From positions 1-9,510 of the forward strand of contig DROB01000236.1 in assembly GCA_011321985.1 (NCBI GenBank): a DNA stretch of 9,510 bases. The letters run 5' to 3'. The stretch comes from Gammaproteobacteria bacterium (GTDB lineage: Bacteria; Pseudomonadota; Gammaproteobacteria; SZUA-229). This document shows positions 1-6,475 of the stretch, one piece after another. The stretch's first letter is position 1; each line of letters begins with the position of its first letter. Both the position numbers and the translations under genes were made by a program. The notes below the pieces were generated by a model. It had not been told where the DNA came from. It saw only the letters and a program-made list of their open reading frames with translations, and searched no databases.

Positions 1-311
1 CACAGATAGAGGATGGCTCTGCTATAGCCGAACAGGCATCCACACTAACGGCGGAGATCCTGGGCAAACCGGAAAGCTATGTGATGGTGAAAATTCAATC
101 CGAGCAGACTTTGATATTTGCTGGATCGGATGCTCCTGCTGCGCATGTCAAACTTCAGAGTCTCGGTATGCCCGAAAACAATACGGGCGAACTTTCCAGA
201 AAAATCTGCTCATTTATCGAGACAAAACTGGACATCAGCAGTGCACGGATATATATCGAATTCACCAGTCCGGAGCGCCATATGTGGGGCTGGGACAATA
301 AAACGTTCTGA
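1..311 (+). CDS. MIF / phenylpyruvate tautomerase-superfamily protein, 5'-truncated by window edge
   Basis: The open frame runs from base 3 (QIEDGSAIAEQAS...) to the TGA at 309-311 and is cut at its 5' end by the window. About 102 residues are visible. MIF-family proteins are about 115 residues, so roughly the first dozen are missing, including the catalytic N-terminal proline. Seen directly: GKPESYVMV at the position of the family GKPxxYV motif (its Lys is the usual Lys32 equivalent), an FAGSDAPAA turn, MPENN, and a C-terminal WGWDNKTF that matches the family ending. At the Tyr95/Asn97 region the sequence is IYIEF, so the Tyr is kept but Asn97 is replaced by Glu. Family members are small cytosolic trimeric tautomerases of unclear bacterial role. 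The ATG-like starts inside the frame (from 81) would cut the fold and are not real starts. Family assignment is firm; substrate unknown. Confidence 0.88.
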   Translation, partial: QIEDGSAIAEQASTLTAEILGKPESYVMVKIQSEQTLIFAGSDAPAAHVKLQSLGMPENNTGELSRKICSFIETKLDISSARIYIEFTSPERHMWGWDNKTF

Positions 312-337
312 AGAAAATCACTATGCTCCACATCGTG

Positions 338-2299
338 TCAGAAATAATAGTGGTAGCTAACTGACCAGTCATCGTCATCAAAAAAATCATACGCTATCCG
401 TTTATACTGCAACCGTATCGCATGATTAACCTGCAAGTTGTATTGCCATTGCCCCCGCAAGATATCTTTGTCCAGATCAAAACCCGCCATTGATACATCT
501 TTTTCATAACTCAATTCAAACTGACTGGTCTTATAATTAAAATACAGACCGGTCTGCAACCCCAGTAACATGCTATACCCTTTGCGGTAGCCTGAAGACA
601 GGTTCCACTCTCCCATCAAAAGAGCAAAAGGCATAAATGCCTTTTGCTTTATACTCACACCCACCCCACCACGGCCGGTAAAATTTCTTACTGATTTCGA
701 CCGACGCAACTGAGTACGATCTAACCGTATATCAAACAACCAGGATACCGGAGTCTGCCATTGACTCAATGGACTTAACGAGGTGATATTAAGAAAGCGC
801 AGACTTTCCAGTCTCAGCCTGTCGCCTGAACTCTTTTCGGTAAAACCCTTCAGCCGTATATCAAATATATTGATGGCAGCACCATCGATATAACCCTGTG
901 GTGCATCGAGTAGATCGTGAAAAGCCGGACGAAATCTTAAATCGATATACTGGCGACTATTCTGTTCACCATAACCGGCGGCTATCCGCGTCGACTCATG
1001 CCCTTTTTCTGGTGACACACGTCGAACATCAAGACTATCATTTACAGCCATAACATCACTCACCACTTCATCCTGACCAGACTGGAGCGATAGCTCGCTG
1101 AGCTGCTGCAGAATAGCCTGTGCCTTCACCGAAGTTGCCTGACCATGAAACTGCAGGATGTTATAACTCTGTTCCAGAGCATCTATCTTCTCGGTATCGG
1201 AGCTTAGACCCTGCAATGCTTTATCGATATTTTCCTTATCTGCAGCGGTTTTATCAGATAGCAACGTAGCCACGATGGCTGTATTTTTTTTCTTTTCATC
1301 AATAAAATAATCATCGATCTTTGTGGACAGAGCTGCTCGAAAAAAGCGTGACCGTATCAGATTTTTATCATCAAGTTTACGCACCGTATCTACGGGCAGG
1401 GCATAGAACAGAAAATCACCCTCTCCTGTCAGCTGCATTCCAGGGCGAACCACATCAAGCAGTGCCAGCAGGCGATAAGCACAATTTTCCCGAAAAAAAT
1501 AATAATCAAAATCGATACCTTTCACTTCCCACACATGGCGCACCAGTTGTTCCATCTCTTCTGCACTCAGATCGAGCTGATATTCCCATATGTCACGATT
1601 TTCGATATTGCTGTATTCCTGTACCATCCTGTAATAAGGCTTGCTCTTAAATATGCCGCTGTAACCACCGAATAACCCTTTTGCCACGTAGGACACCAGG
1701 TCATCACTCCTCTTTACTCGCGCCGCATAATTCAGCGTCTGTGAGAGCAACACGGATTCATCTCTGCCGTCAAAGCGTAAGAAGGTATGGCCAAATATCG
1801 AGCCCGGATTATTCAGATACATCGTAGGAAAAACCAGAGATAATCTATCGTGCGAAACTTTTAACTGGAATGCCTCGAGCAGAGGACAGGACACATCATT
1901 GTCATCAGATATATTCAGTTGCTGTTTCAGCCACCACCACCTTGCCGGGAACAGGCACTGTGCATGACGGCTCTCCGGGCCACGGAAGAACGCTTTTATA
2001 TCAGCGACGAGTTCAGCATGGGCATCGGTTTTCCCGTTTTCAGACAGAAAAAAATTTTCATCATCGGCCTGGCTGATAAACTGCTGTGACAGGATCTCAC
2101 GTTTATAATGCAGCAAGGCATACCATATCTCATGTTCAGCCAGCTGTAACTGCTCAGCCTGCGACAGGACCACTGAGATATCATCTGCATTTTTGATGAC
2201 AGGGTCTTCACCAGCGTATACCGTTACCACCATGAACAGTGATGTAAAACAGGCCAGAAAAACAGTTGATATCGTGGGCGGCATAAACAGACATTTCAT
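338..2299 (-). CDS. DUF4105 (Lnb N-terminal periplasmic domain) envelope protein with C-terminal beta-rich domain
   Basis: A 653-residue protein with an N-terminal signal peptide: a hydrophobic stretch of about residues 10-27, with likely cleavage after VYA at residue 29. Residues about 145-290 carry the DUF4105 core, with NNPGSIFGHTFLRF around His171, a tyrosine- and glycine-rich middle, and FFRENCAYRLLALLD with Cys273. A conserved His before a conserved Cys is the order expected of a permuted NlpC/P60-like thiol fold, so a hydrolase or transferase activity is possible but not shown. Residues about 435-653 alternate polar and hydrophobic residues and end in YHYYF. A terminal aromatic is typical of outer-membrane beta-barrel strands, so this part may be a small barrel. 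The GTG/ATG choice is not at issue: ATG 2299 is used, and Met6 (ATG 2284) is an alternative; neither has a clear Shine-Dalgarno. It diverges from proS across 83 bases and converges on the MIF-like gene. Function unknown. Confidence 0.85.
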   Translation of the reverse strand: MKCLFMPPTISTVFLACFTSLFMVVTVYAGEDPVIKNADDISVVLSQAEQLQLAEHEIWYALLHYKREILSQQFISQADDENFFLSENGKTDAHAELVADIKAFFRGPESRHAQCLFPARWWWLKQQLNISDDNDVSCPLLEAFQLKVSHDRLSLVFPTMYLNNPGSIFGHTFLRFDGRDESVLLSQTLNYAARVKRSDDLVSYVAKGLFGGYSGIFKSKPYYRMVQEYSNIENRDIWEYQLDLSAEEMEQLVRHVWEVKGIDFDYYFFRENCAYRLLALLDVVRPGMQLTGEGDFLFYALPVDTVRKLDDKNLIRSRFFRAALSTKIDDYFIDEKKKNTAIVATLLSDKTAADKENIDKALQGLSSDTEKIDALEQSYNILQFHGQATSVKAQAILQQLSELSLQSGQDEVVSDVMAVNDSLDVRRVSPEKGHESTRIAAGYGEQNSRQYIDLRFRPAFHDLLDAPQGYIDGAAINIFDIRLKGFTEKSSGDRLRLESLRFLNITSLSPLSQWQTPVSWLFDIRLDRTQLRRSKSVRNFTGRGGVGVSIKQKAFMPFALLMGEWNLSSGYRKGYSMLLGLQTGLYFNYKTSQFELSYEKDVSMAGFDLDKDILRGQWQYNLQVNHAIRLQYKRIAYDFFDDDDWSVSYHYYF

Positions 2300-2382
2300 A
2301 ATGATTACGACAACAAAGATGCTTCGTGTAAAACTCTCGCGATTATTGATAGAATGCGCATATTCTACCGAGTATCACTAAT

Positions 2383-4083
2383 ATGTATTTATCTAAATTT
2401 CAACTGACCACATTAAAAGAGACCCCTTCCGATGCAGAGATCAGCAGCCATCAGCTGATGCTACGTGCCGGTATGATAAAAAAACTCGCCTCCGGGCTGT
2501 ATTCCTGGCTACCACTGGGGCTACGTGTAATGCGTAAGGTCGAAAACATCGTGCGTGAAGAGATGGACAACAGCGGTTGCCTGGAAGTTCTGATGCCTGC
2601 CGTACAACCCGGTGAATTATGGAAAGAATCCGGTCGCTGGGAACAGTATGGCCCCGAGCTATTACGCATGAAAGACCGACATGATCGTGAGTTCTGTTTC
2701 GGGCCGACACATGAAGAGATCATCACCGATCTGGCGCGCACCGAGTTGTCCAGTTACAAACAGTTACCTGTGACCTACTACCAGATCCAGACGAAGTTTC
2801 GTGATGAGGTTCGCCCACGTTTTGGTGTCATGCGCTCCCGCGAATTCATCATGAAAGATGCTTATTCATTCCACACCAGCCAGCACAGCCTGCAACAGAC
2901 TTATGACATCATGTATCAGGCATACAGCAATATCTTCACCCGTCTGGGCCTGAAATTTCGTGCAGTCATGGCAGACAGTGGAGCAATCGGAGGCAATAGC
3001 TCTCACGAGTTTCACGTACTGGCTGATTCCGGTGAAGATGCCATCGCTTTCTCCGATGAAAGTGATTATGCCGCCAATGTCGAAAAAGCTGAGACACGGC
3101 CAGCAACAGATAAACGCCCGGCCGCCAGTGCCCAGAAAACGGTCGTCGACACGCCGGATCAACACAGTATAGAAGAGGTCAGTCAATTTCTTGATGTACC
3201 CGCTACACGATGCCTTAAGACATTATTCGTCGCCGGCAGCAAAAAAGATACCGTGGTCGCTCTGGTCTTGCGTGGTGATCATGAGCTGAACGAAATCAAA
3301 GCCTCTCATCTTGCTGATGTCGCCGAACCGCTGTGTTTTGCCAGCGACGAACAGATCCAGCAGGTCACCCATTGTTCAGCTGGCTCATTGGGGCCGGTGG
3401 GCCTAACGATTCCCGTCATCGCCGATTACGCAGCGATACAGGTAGCCGATTTTGTCTGTGGAGCCAATGAAGACGGTAAACACTTTACCGGTGTTAACTG
3501 GGAGCGCGACTGCGATCTTCCCACCACTGCTGACCTGCGAAATATCGTCGAAGGCGATGCCAGCCCTGACGGTAAAGGTACCCTCTCGATCGTACGTGGC
3601 ATCGAAGTCGGTCATATTTTCCAGCTAGGTACCAAATATTCCGAAGCCATGAAGGCCACCGTTTTAGATGAAAACGGTAAAGCCGTTACCATGACCATGG
3701 GCTGTTACGGTATAGGTATCACCCGTATCGTTGCCTCGGCTATCGAGCAGAATCATGACGACAATGGCATCATCTGGCCCACGAGCCTGGCACCGTTTGA
3801 TGTCGCCATCGCTCCGATCAATATGCAAAAATCGGAGGATGTCAGTAATACCGCTATAAAATTGCACGATGAACTGACAGCAGCCGGGCTGGATGTATTG
3901 CTGTACGACGAAAAAGCCCGTCTGGGTGGCATGTTGGCTGACCTGGATCTGATCGGCATCCCGCACCGTATCGTCATCGGTGATCGAGGTTTAAAAGAAG
4001 GCAAAGTGGAATACAAAAAACGTGATGCAGAAGAGAGTCAGGAAATGGCTGTTGACGAGGTCATCAGCTTTTTGACCACGTAA
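2383..4083 (+). CDS. proS: Prolyl-tRNA synthetase (bacterial type, with editing domain)
   Basis: Cytosolic class II aminoacyl-tRNA synthetase that charges tRNA-Pro. It has 566 residues, close to the 572 of the E. coli enzyme. Motif 2 is FRDEVRPRFGVMRSREF (residues 139-155) followed by MKDAYSFH. Motif 3 is MGCYGIGITRIVASAIEQ (439-456), containing the conserved Cys441. Between motifs 2 and 3, about residues 225-385, lies the INS (YbaK-like) editing domain that clears mischarged Ala-tRNA-Pro. It keeps the editing lysine in RCLKT (Lys279), a GSLGPVG loop and GKHFTG. The C-terminal anticodon-binding domain holds VLLYDEKARLGGMLADLDLIGIPHRIVIGDR-like sequence (split here as VLLYDEKARLGGML and GIPHRIVIGDR). 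ATG 2383 matches the family N-terminus; a strong Shine-Dalgarno is not visible. It is a single-copy housekeeping gene, here upstream of a lytic transglycosylase on the same strand across 221 bases. Confidence 0.98.
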   Translation: MYLSKFQLTTLKETPSDAEISSHQLMLRAGMIKKLASGLYSWLPLGLRVMRKVENIVREEMDNSGCLEVLMPAVQPGELWKESGRWEQYGPELLRMKDRHDREFCFGPTHEEIITDLARTELSSYKQLPVTYYQIQTKFRDEVRPRFGVMRSREFIMKDAYSFHTSQHSLQQTYDIMYQAYSNIFTRLGLKFRAVMADSGAIGGNSSHEFHVLADSGEDAIAFSDESDYAANVEKAETRPATDKRPAASAQKTVVDTPDQHSIEEVSQFLDVPATRCLKTLFVAGSKKDTVVALVLRGDHELNEIKASHLADVAEPLCFASDEQIQQVTHCSAGSLGPVGLTIPVIADYAAIQVADFVCGANEDGKHFTGVNWERDCDLPTTADLRNIVEGDASPDGKGTLSIVRGIEVGHIFQLGTKYSEAMKATVLDENGKAVTMTMGCYGIGITRIVASAIEQNHDDNGIIWPTSLAPFDVAIAPINMQKSEDVSNTAIKLHDELTAAGLDVLLYDEKARLGGMLADLDLIGIPHRIVIGDRGLKEGKVEYKKRDAEESQEMAVDEVISFLTT

Positions 4084-4139
4084 TCGTGCTATAAAAAACA
4101 TCACTCAACAACCCTGCTTTTTCTCTACAGGTAATCGCG

Positions 4140-4183
4140 GTTTGCAAACAGCTCCTGCAGGTGATGGTATGCCTGCAGGAGCT
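4140..4183. repeat. Palindrome GTTTGCAAAC followed by a perfect 12-bp hairpin, between proS and the transglycosylase gene
   Basis: Bases 4140-4149 read GTTTGCAAAC, a perfect 10-base palindrome. It is followed at once by AGCTCCTGCAGG (4150-4161), a 10-base loop, and CCTGCAGGAGCT (4172-4183), a perfect 12-bp stem. Each arm also contains the self-palindrome CCTGCAGG, so the arms are direct repeats as well. It lies 66 bases past the proS stop and could end the proS transcript or process the RNA, but there is no T-tract after the stem on the plus strand, so a classic intrinsic terminator is not supported. The rest of the gap (4084-4304) shows no gene beyond a nine-codon frame at 4238. Confidence 0.6.
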
Positions 4184-4237
4184 AAATGTATTCCGCGATA
4201 CCACACGTTGCAGGTTTAACCGGAGGTGACTGAAGGA

Positions 4238-4267
4238 ATGATGCACTCTGATGTGATTGCACTATAA
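4238..4267 (+). other. Possible nine-codon leader peptide with a strong Shine-Dalgarno
   Basis: GGAGGTGA at 4222-4229 is the best ribosome-binding match in this part of the window, yet it does not fit the transglycosylase start. It sits 11 bases before ATG 4238 (and 14 before ATG 4241), which opens MMHSDVIAL and stops at TAA 4265-4267. A second tiny frame, ATG 4288 (MRIFGS), ends in a TGA at 4306-4308 that overlaps the transglycosylase ATG at 4305. This may be a leader that couples translation to the gene, or chance. There is no conservation evidence either way. Confidence 0.2.
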
Positions 4268-4304
4268 TTTCCTGGTATATATTACTAATGCGTATATTCG
4301 GATC

Positions 4305-4883
4305 ATGATCAAATACTTAACCGGTATATTCTTCCTGTGCATCTTGAATTCATTTATTCTCGCACAGGTACACGCCGACACACAAAAGGTCGACCCCAGG
4401 CTTCGTCAGCTGCTCGCCGAAGCCATAAATTCATCAGAAAGCTTCGACGACCGGTTTCATGCTGAAGTCTGGCTGCTGGACATGTCTAATCGTTTAAAAC
4501 CTTTTGTCAAAGATGAAAAGACCCGGCTGTCCATACTCAAAGATATCCACCGGGAAGCAAAACGTGCAGGATTACAACCTGAACTCGTGCTCGCACTGAT
4601 AGAAGTAGAGAGTCATTTTGACAGTTACGCTATCTCGAAGTCTGGTGCACAGGGTATGATGCAGATAATGCCATTCTGGTTAGATGAGATCGGCCATGCC
4701 GATGACAATCTGATCGAGGTAAAAACCAACCTGCGGATGGGTTGCACTATCTTAAAATACTATATGGATATGGAACGGAACGATCTGCACAAAGCGCTGG
4801 CTCGTTACAATGGCAGCCGGGGATCAAAGATCTACAGTAATAAAGTATTGATCGCATTACAGAATCACTGGTACCAATCCTAG
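4305..4883 (+). CDS. Secreted lytic transglycosylase, SLT domain (GH23-like)
   Basis: Predicted to cleave the MurNAc-GlcNAc bond of peptidoglycan in the periplasm, forming 1,6-anhydro ends. From ATG 4305 it is 192 residues. Residues 1-24 (MIKYLTGIFFLCIL... ending VHA) form a clear signal peptide, leaving a mature protein of about 168. The SLT core is plain: ALIEVESHF with the catalytic-type Glu102 of the ES motif, SKSGAQGMMQIMP (the family GLMQ motif), NLRMGCTILKYY, and ALARYNGS in place of the usual AYNAG. The region before the core (FDDRFHAEVWLLDMSNRL) is a helical extension. The frame is open back to a TTG at 4257, but that would put 16 polar and hydrophobic residues before the signal peptide, so ATG 4305 (CGGA just upstream) is preferred. 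It follows proS on the same strand; co-transcription is uncertain. No lipobox, so soluble rather than lipoprotein. Confidence 0.93.
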   Translation: MIKYLTGIFFLCILNSFILAQVHADTQKVDPRLRQLLAEAINSSESFDDRFHAEVWLLDMSNRLKPFVKDEKTRLSILKDIHREAKRAGLQPELVLALIEVESHFDSYAISKSGAQGMMQIMPFWLDEIGHADDNLIEVKTNLRMGCTILKYYMDMERNDLHKALARYNGSRGSKIYSNKVLIALQNHWYQS

Positions 4884-4917
4884 GATAAGCTCCCAAATCC
4901 CCACGACTCATAGCTTG

Positions 4918-4966
4918 TGTGACTAAGTCACTGATGACTATATTAGAGTTATGTAATATAGTCATC
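4918..4966 (+). promoter_or_regulatory. Candidate operator/promoter of the first DUF2892 gene
   Basis: GTGAC-TAA-GTCAC (4919-4931) is a short palindrome centred 67 bases before the ATG at 4992. It is followed by a perfect 13-bp inverted repeat: GATGACTATATTA (4933-4945), 8-base loop, TAATATAGTCATC (4954-4966). TAATAT at 4954-4959 would serve as a -10 box and would put the first palindrome near -41, the usual place for a class II activator of the CRP/FNR superfamily. That is inference; no regulator is identified. The inverted repeat could instead be a hairpin ending transcription from the transglycosylase gene, although its stem is AT-rich and only a short T-run follows. Confidence 0.35.
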
Positions 4967-4991
4967 TTTAATATTACTGGAGTATCGACTT

Positions 4992-5192
4992 ATGTGTAAC
5001 GTTGGCGGAATTGATCGTATTATTCGTATTATTGTGGGTACACTACTGGTGAGCCTGGTCTTTTTTGGTGAACCAATCATCGGTAGCAACCTTATCTGGG
5101 GATGGATAGGCATTATCCCTTTAGCGACAGGTATTTTTAAATTTTGCCCCCTATACACGTTACTTGGCTTTAAAACCTGCTCTGTGGAATAA
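4992..5192 (+). CDS. DUF2892 (YgaP-like transmembrane domain) small membrane protein, copy 1
   Basis: A 66-residue inner-membrane protein of the DUF2892 family. It begins MCNVGGIDRIIRIIVG, the family's amphipathic start, and has two hydrophobic segments, about residues 11-27 and 32-52. It ends in FCPLYTLLGFKTC, with the FCP(L/I)Y motif typical of the family after the second helix. In YgaP the same domain is fused to a rhodanese and helps it form a membrane dimer; free-standing copies like this one have no established function, though they are often found near sulfur or redox genes. ACTGGAG lies about 8-10 bases before the ATG as a fair Shine-Dalgarno. It has a close paralogue 93 bases downstream and shares a GTGAC/GTCAC palindrome in its upstream region. 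Cys residues at 2, about 50 and 63 are visible. Confidence 0.88.
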   Translation: MCNVGGIDRIIRIIVGTLLVSLVFFGEPIIGSNLIWGWIGIIPLATGIFKFCPLYTLLGFKTCSVE

Positions 5193-5205
5193 TTTCGACA
5201 ACTTA

Positions 5206-5245
5206 TGTGACGAATGTCACGGACGACTTAAATTTAATATATTAT
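5206..5245 (+). promoter_or_regulatory. Candidate operator/promoter of the second DUF2892 gene
   Basis: TGTGACGAATGTCACG (5206-5221) contains GTGAC-GAAT-GTCAC, the same arms as the palindrome before the first DUF2892 gene but with a 4-base instead of a 3-base centre. It starts 80 bases before the ATG at 5286 (74 for the first copy). Downstream are AT palindromes TTAAATTTAA (5228-5237) and TAATATATTA (5235-5244), with TATTAT at 5240-5245 as a plausible -10. The TGTGA-N6-TCACG layout resembles CRP-type sites. Shared control of both genes is inference, and the one-base spacing difference argues for caution. Confidence 0.35.
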
Positions 5246-5285
5246 TGTTGCCGTATGTTCTACTTTTTACTGCAATATAAGCCAG

Positions 5286-5498
5286 ATGTGTAACGTAAAC
5301 GGTCTCGGTCAATTTTTAAGGATTATCTCAGGGCTGGTTCTTATCGCCCTGGCCTGGTTCGGTCCACAGACATCGATACTCGACTTCGAGTGGATGAGGT
5401 TGTGGAATCTCGGCTGGCTGGGTCTGTTCCCTCTGGTATCAGGTATTGCCGCCTTCTGCCCGATTTATGCCGTTTTTGGATTTGGTCAGAAGAAGTAG
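5286..5498 (+). CDS. DUF2892 (YgaP-like transmembrane domain) small membrane protein, copy 2
   Basis: A 70-residue paralogue of the preceding gene. The start MCNVNGLGQFLRIISG matches copy 1's MCNVGGIDRIIRIIVG, and the first eleven bases of the two coding regions (ATGTGTAACGT) are identical. Two membrane segments, about residues 8-25 and 42-60, are joined by a slightly longer, acidic and tryptophan-rich loop (LDFEWMRLWNLGW). It ends FCPIYAVFGFGQKK, so it keeps the family FCPIY motif but lacks the third cysteine seen at the end of copy 1 and has a basic tail. No strong Shine-Dalgarno is visible before the ATG. It converges on the DUF1223 gene 60 bases away. The pair looks like an old tandem duplication, now well diverged outside the family motifs. 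Function not known. Confidence 0.87.
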   Translation: MCNVNGLGQFLRIISGLVLIALAWFGPQTSILDFEWMRLWNLGWLGLFPLVSGIAAFCPIYAVFGFGQKK

Positions 5499-5558
5499 CG
5501 CCCCTTTCCCGGGGTAAATGTGATCAACCCATGAATCACTGCCTGTCCGATCTCACTC

Positions 5559-6347
5559 TTATTCAGAGCTTCCCTGATACCTGATGTTCACCGCCTGTAA
5601 CACGTCCCCGGTATGCGGATTTTCTGCAAAAGCGACGATGCTTAAATCCTGTTTTTTCCATTCTTCATCCAGAGCAACGACGTGCTCCGTCACCCGCTGC
5701 TCCTCAGGCTTACCATGGAAGTAAGGACCGGATAAATGTCTGACGACAAAGTCATGCCGCAGTTTTTTACCCTCATTCTCGCCATCATCTACATCACTGA
5801 ATAGATTGTTTTCCACGATAGCAAAATAATATCTGACATCTTTAATCTCACTGTTCGTGATGTCTGATGTTAATTCAAGCTGTAACGAGCCCTCGTCTTG
5901 TTTCACCGTCAACGCAAGTCTAACCGATGATTTCCCTGCGACCACCTTATTGATATCTTTGTTAAACGTCATATATCGACGATAATCATCGCCGACCAGG
6001 ACAAACTGCGGTGTATATACCGTGCTCTTGTTATTTTTGTAGGCAAGCTCTCGTTGGCGGCGGTCATACTGTTTTTTAGCAAAACGGTCTTTCCAGCCGA
6101 TATAATCCCAATAGGTTACATGAAACGCCAGCGGTATCAGTTGCTGATCAGTGAAACCCGAATCCTTTAATCCACTTAGAAAGTGATCAGCCGGTGGGCA
6201 ACTGCTGCAACCTTCCGAAGTGTAGAGTTCCAGTAAGGCGACCCGATTGACGGGACTTACAGCTGTTTTTGCCGCTTCCTCTGCCAGAGCGTCCAACGGC
6301 ACAGAGAAGGAGGGGATAAAGAATACGAGCAGGAGTAGTTTTTTCAT
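5559..6347 (-). CDS. DUF1223 secreted thioredoxin-fold protein
   Basis: A 262-residue protein with a signal peptide (MKKLLLLVFF..., likely cleavage after ALA at residue 22). It then opens with VALLELYTSEGCSSCPPAD, the hallmark of DUF1223. Cys47 and Cys50 form a CxxC in the position of a thioredoxin active site, and YTPQ at 111-114 supplies the cis-proline expected opposite it. HVTYWDYIGWKDRFA and RRQRELA are further conserved family stretches. The second half (from about 140) is beta-rich and probably a separate sandwich domain. Periplasmic redox or metal-related roles are plausible but none is established for the family. ATG 6347 is the only start that keeps the signal peptide; AGGT lies 12 bases upstream, a weak ribosome site. 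It sits downstream of metZ on the same strand across about 128 bases, so a shared transcript is possible but not shown. Confidence 0.9.
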   Translation of the reverse strand: MKKLLLLVFFIPSFSVPLDALAEEAAKTAVSPVNRVALLELYTSEGCSSCPPADHFLSGLKDSGFTDQQLIPLAFHVTYWDYIGWKDRFAKKQYDRRQRELAYKNNKSTVYTPQFVLVGDDYRRYMTFNKDINKVVAGKSSVRLALTVKQDEGSLQLELTSDITNSEIKDVRYYFAIVENNLFSDVDDGENEGKKLRHDFVVRHLSGPYFHGKPEEQRVTEHVVALDEEWKKQDLSIVAFAENPHTGDVLQAVNIRYQGSSE

Positions 6348-6475
6348 AGTGCTGCGACCTGTTTTAAAGCAGCGGTTATTCTACGAGATTAAAAAACCAT
6401 TTCCGACGCATAGCGGACGTTAAGGGCTTTAAAAAACTTTGAATAAAGAGCACAATTTTTCAACTATTCAGTCTA

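Noticed and set aside
2326..2355. A sigma70 promoter for proS (TGTAAA, 17 bases, TAGAAT)
   Set aside because: The -35 matches only half of the consensus; the divergent gap must hold promoters, but I cannot place them.
4257..4304. TTG 4257 as the start of the transglycosylase
   Set aside because: It would place 16 extra residues before a normal signal peptide and has no ribosome site at a suitable distance.
5500..5515. GCCCC...GGGGT hairpin as a terminator between the converging DUF2892 and DUF1223 genes
   Set aside because: Only about five pairs including a G-U and no T-tract; too weak to list as a feature.
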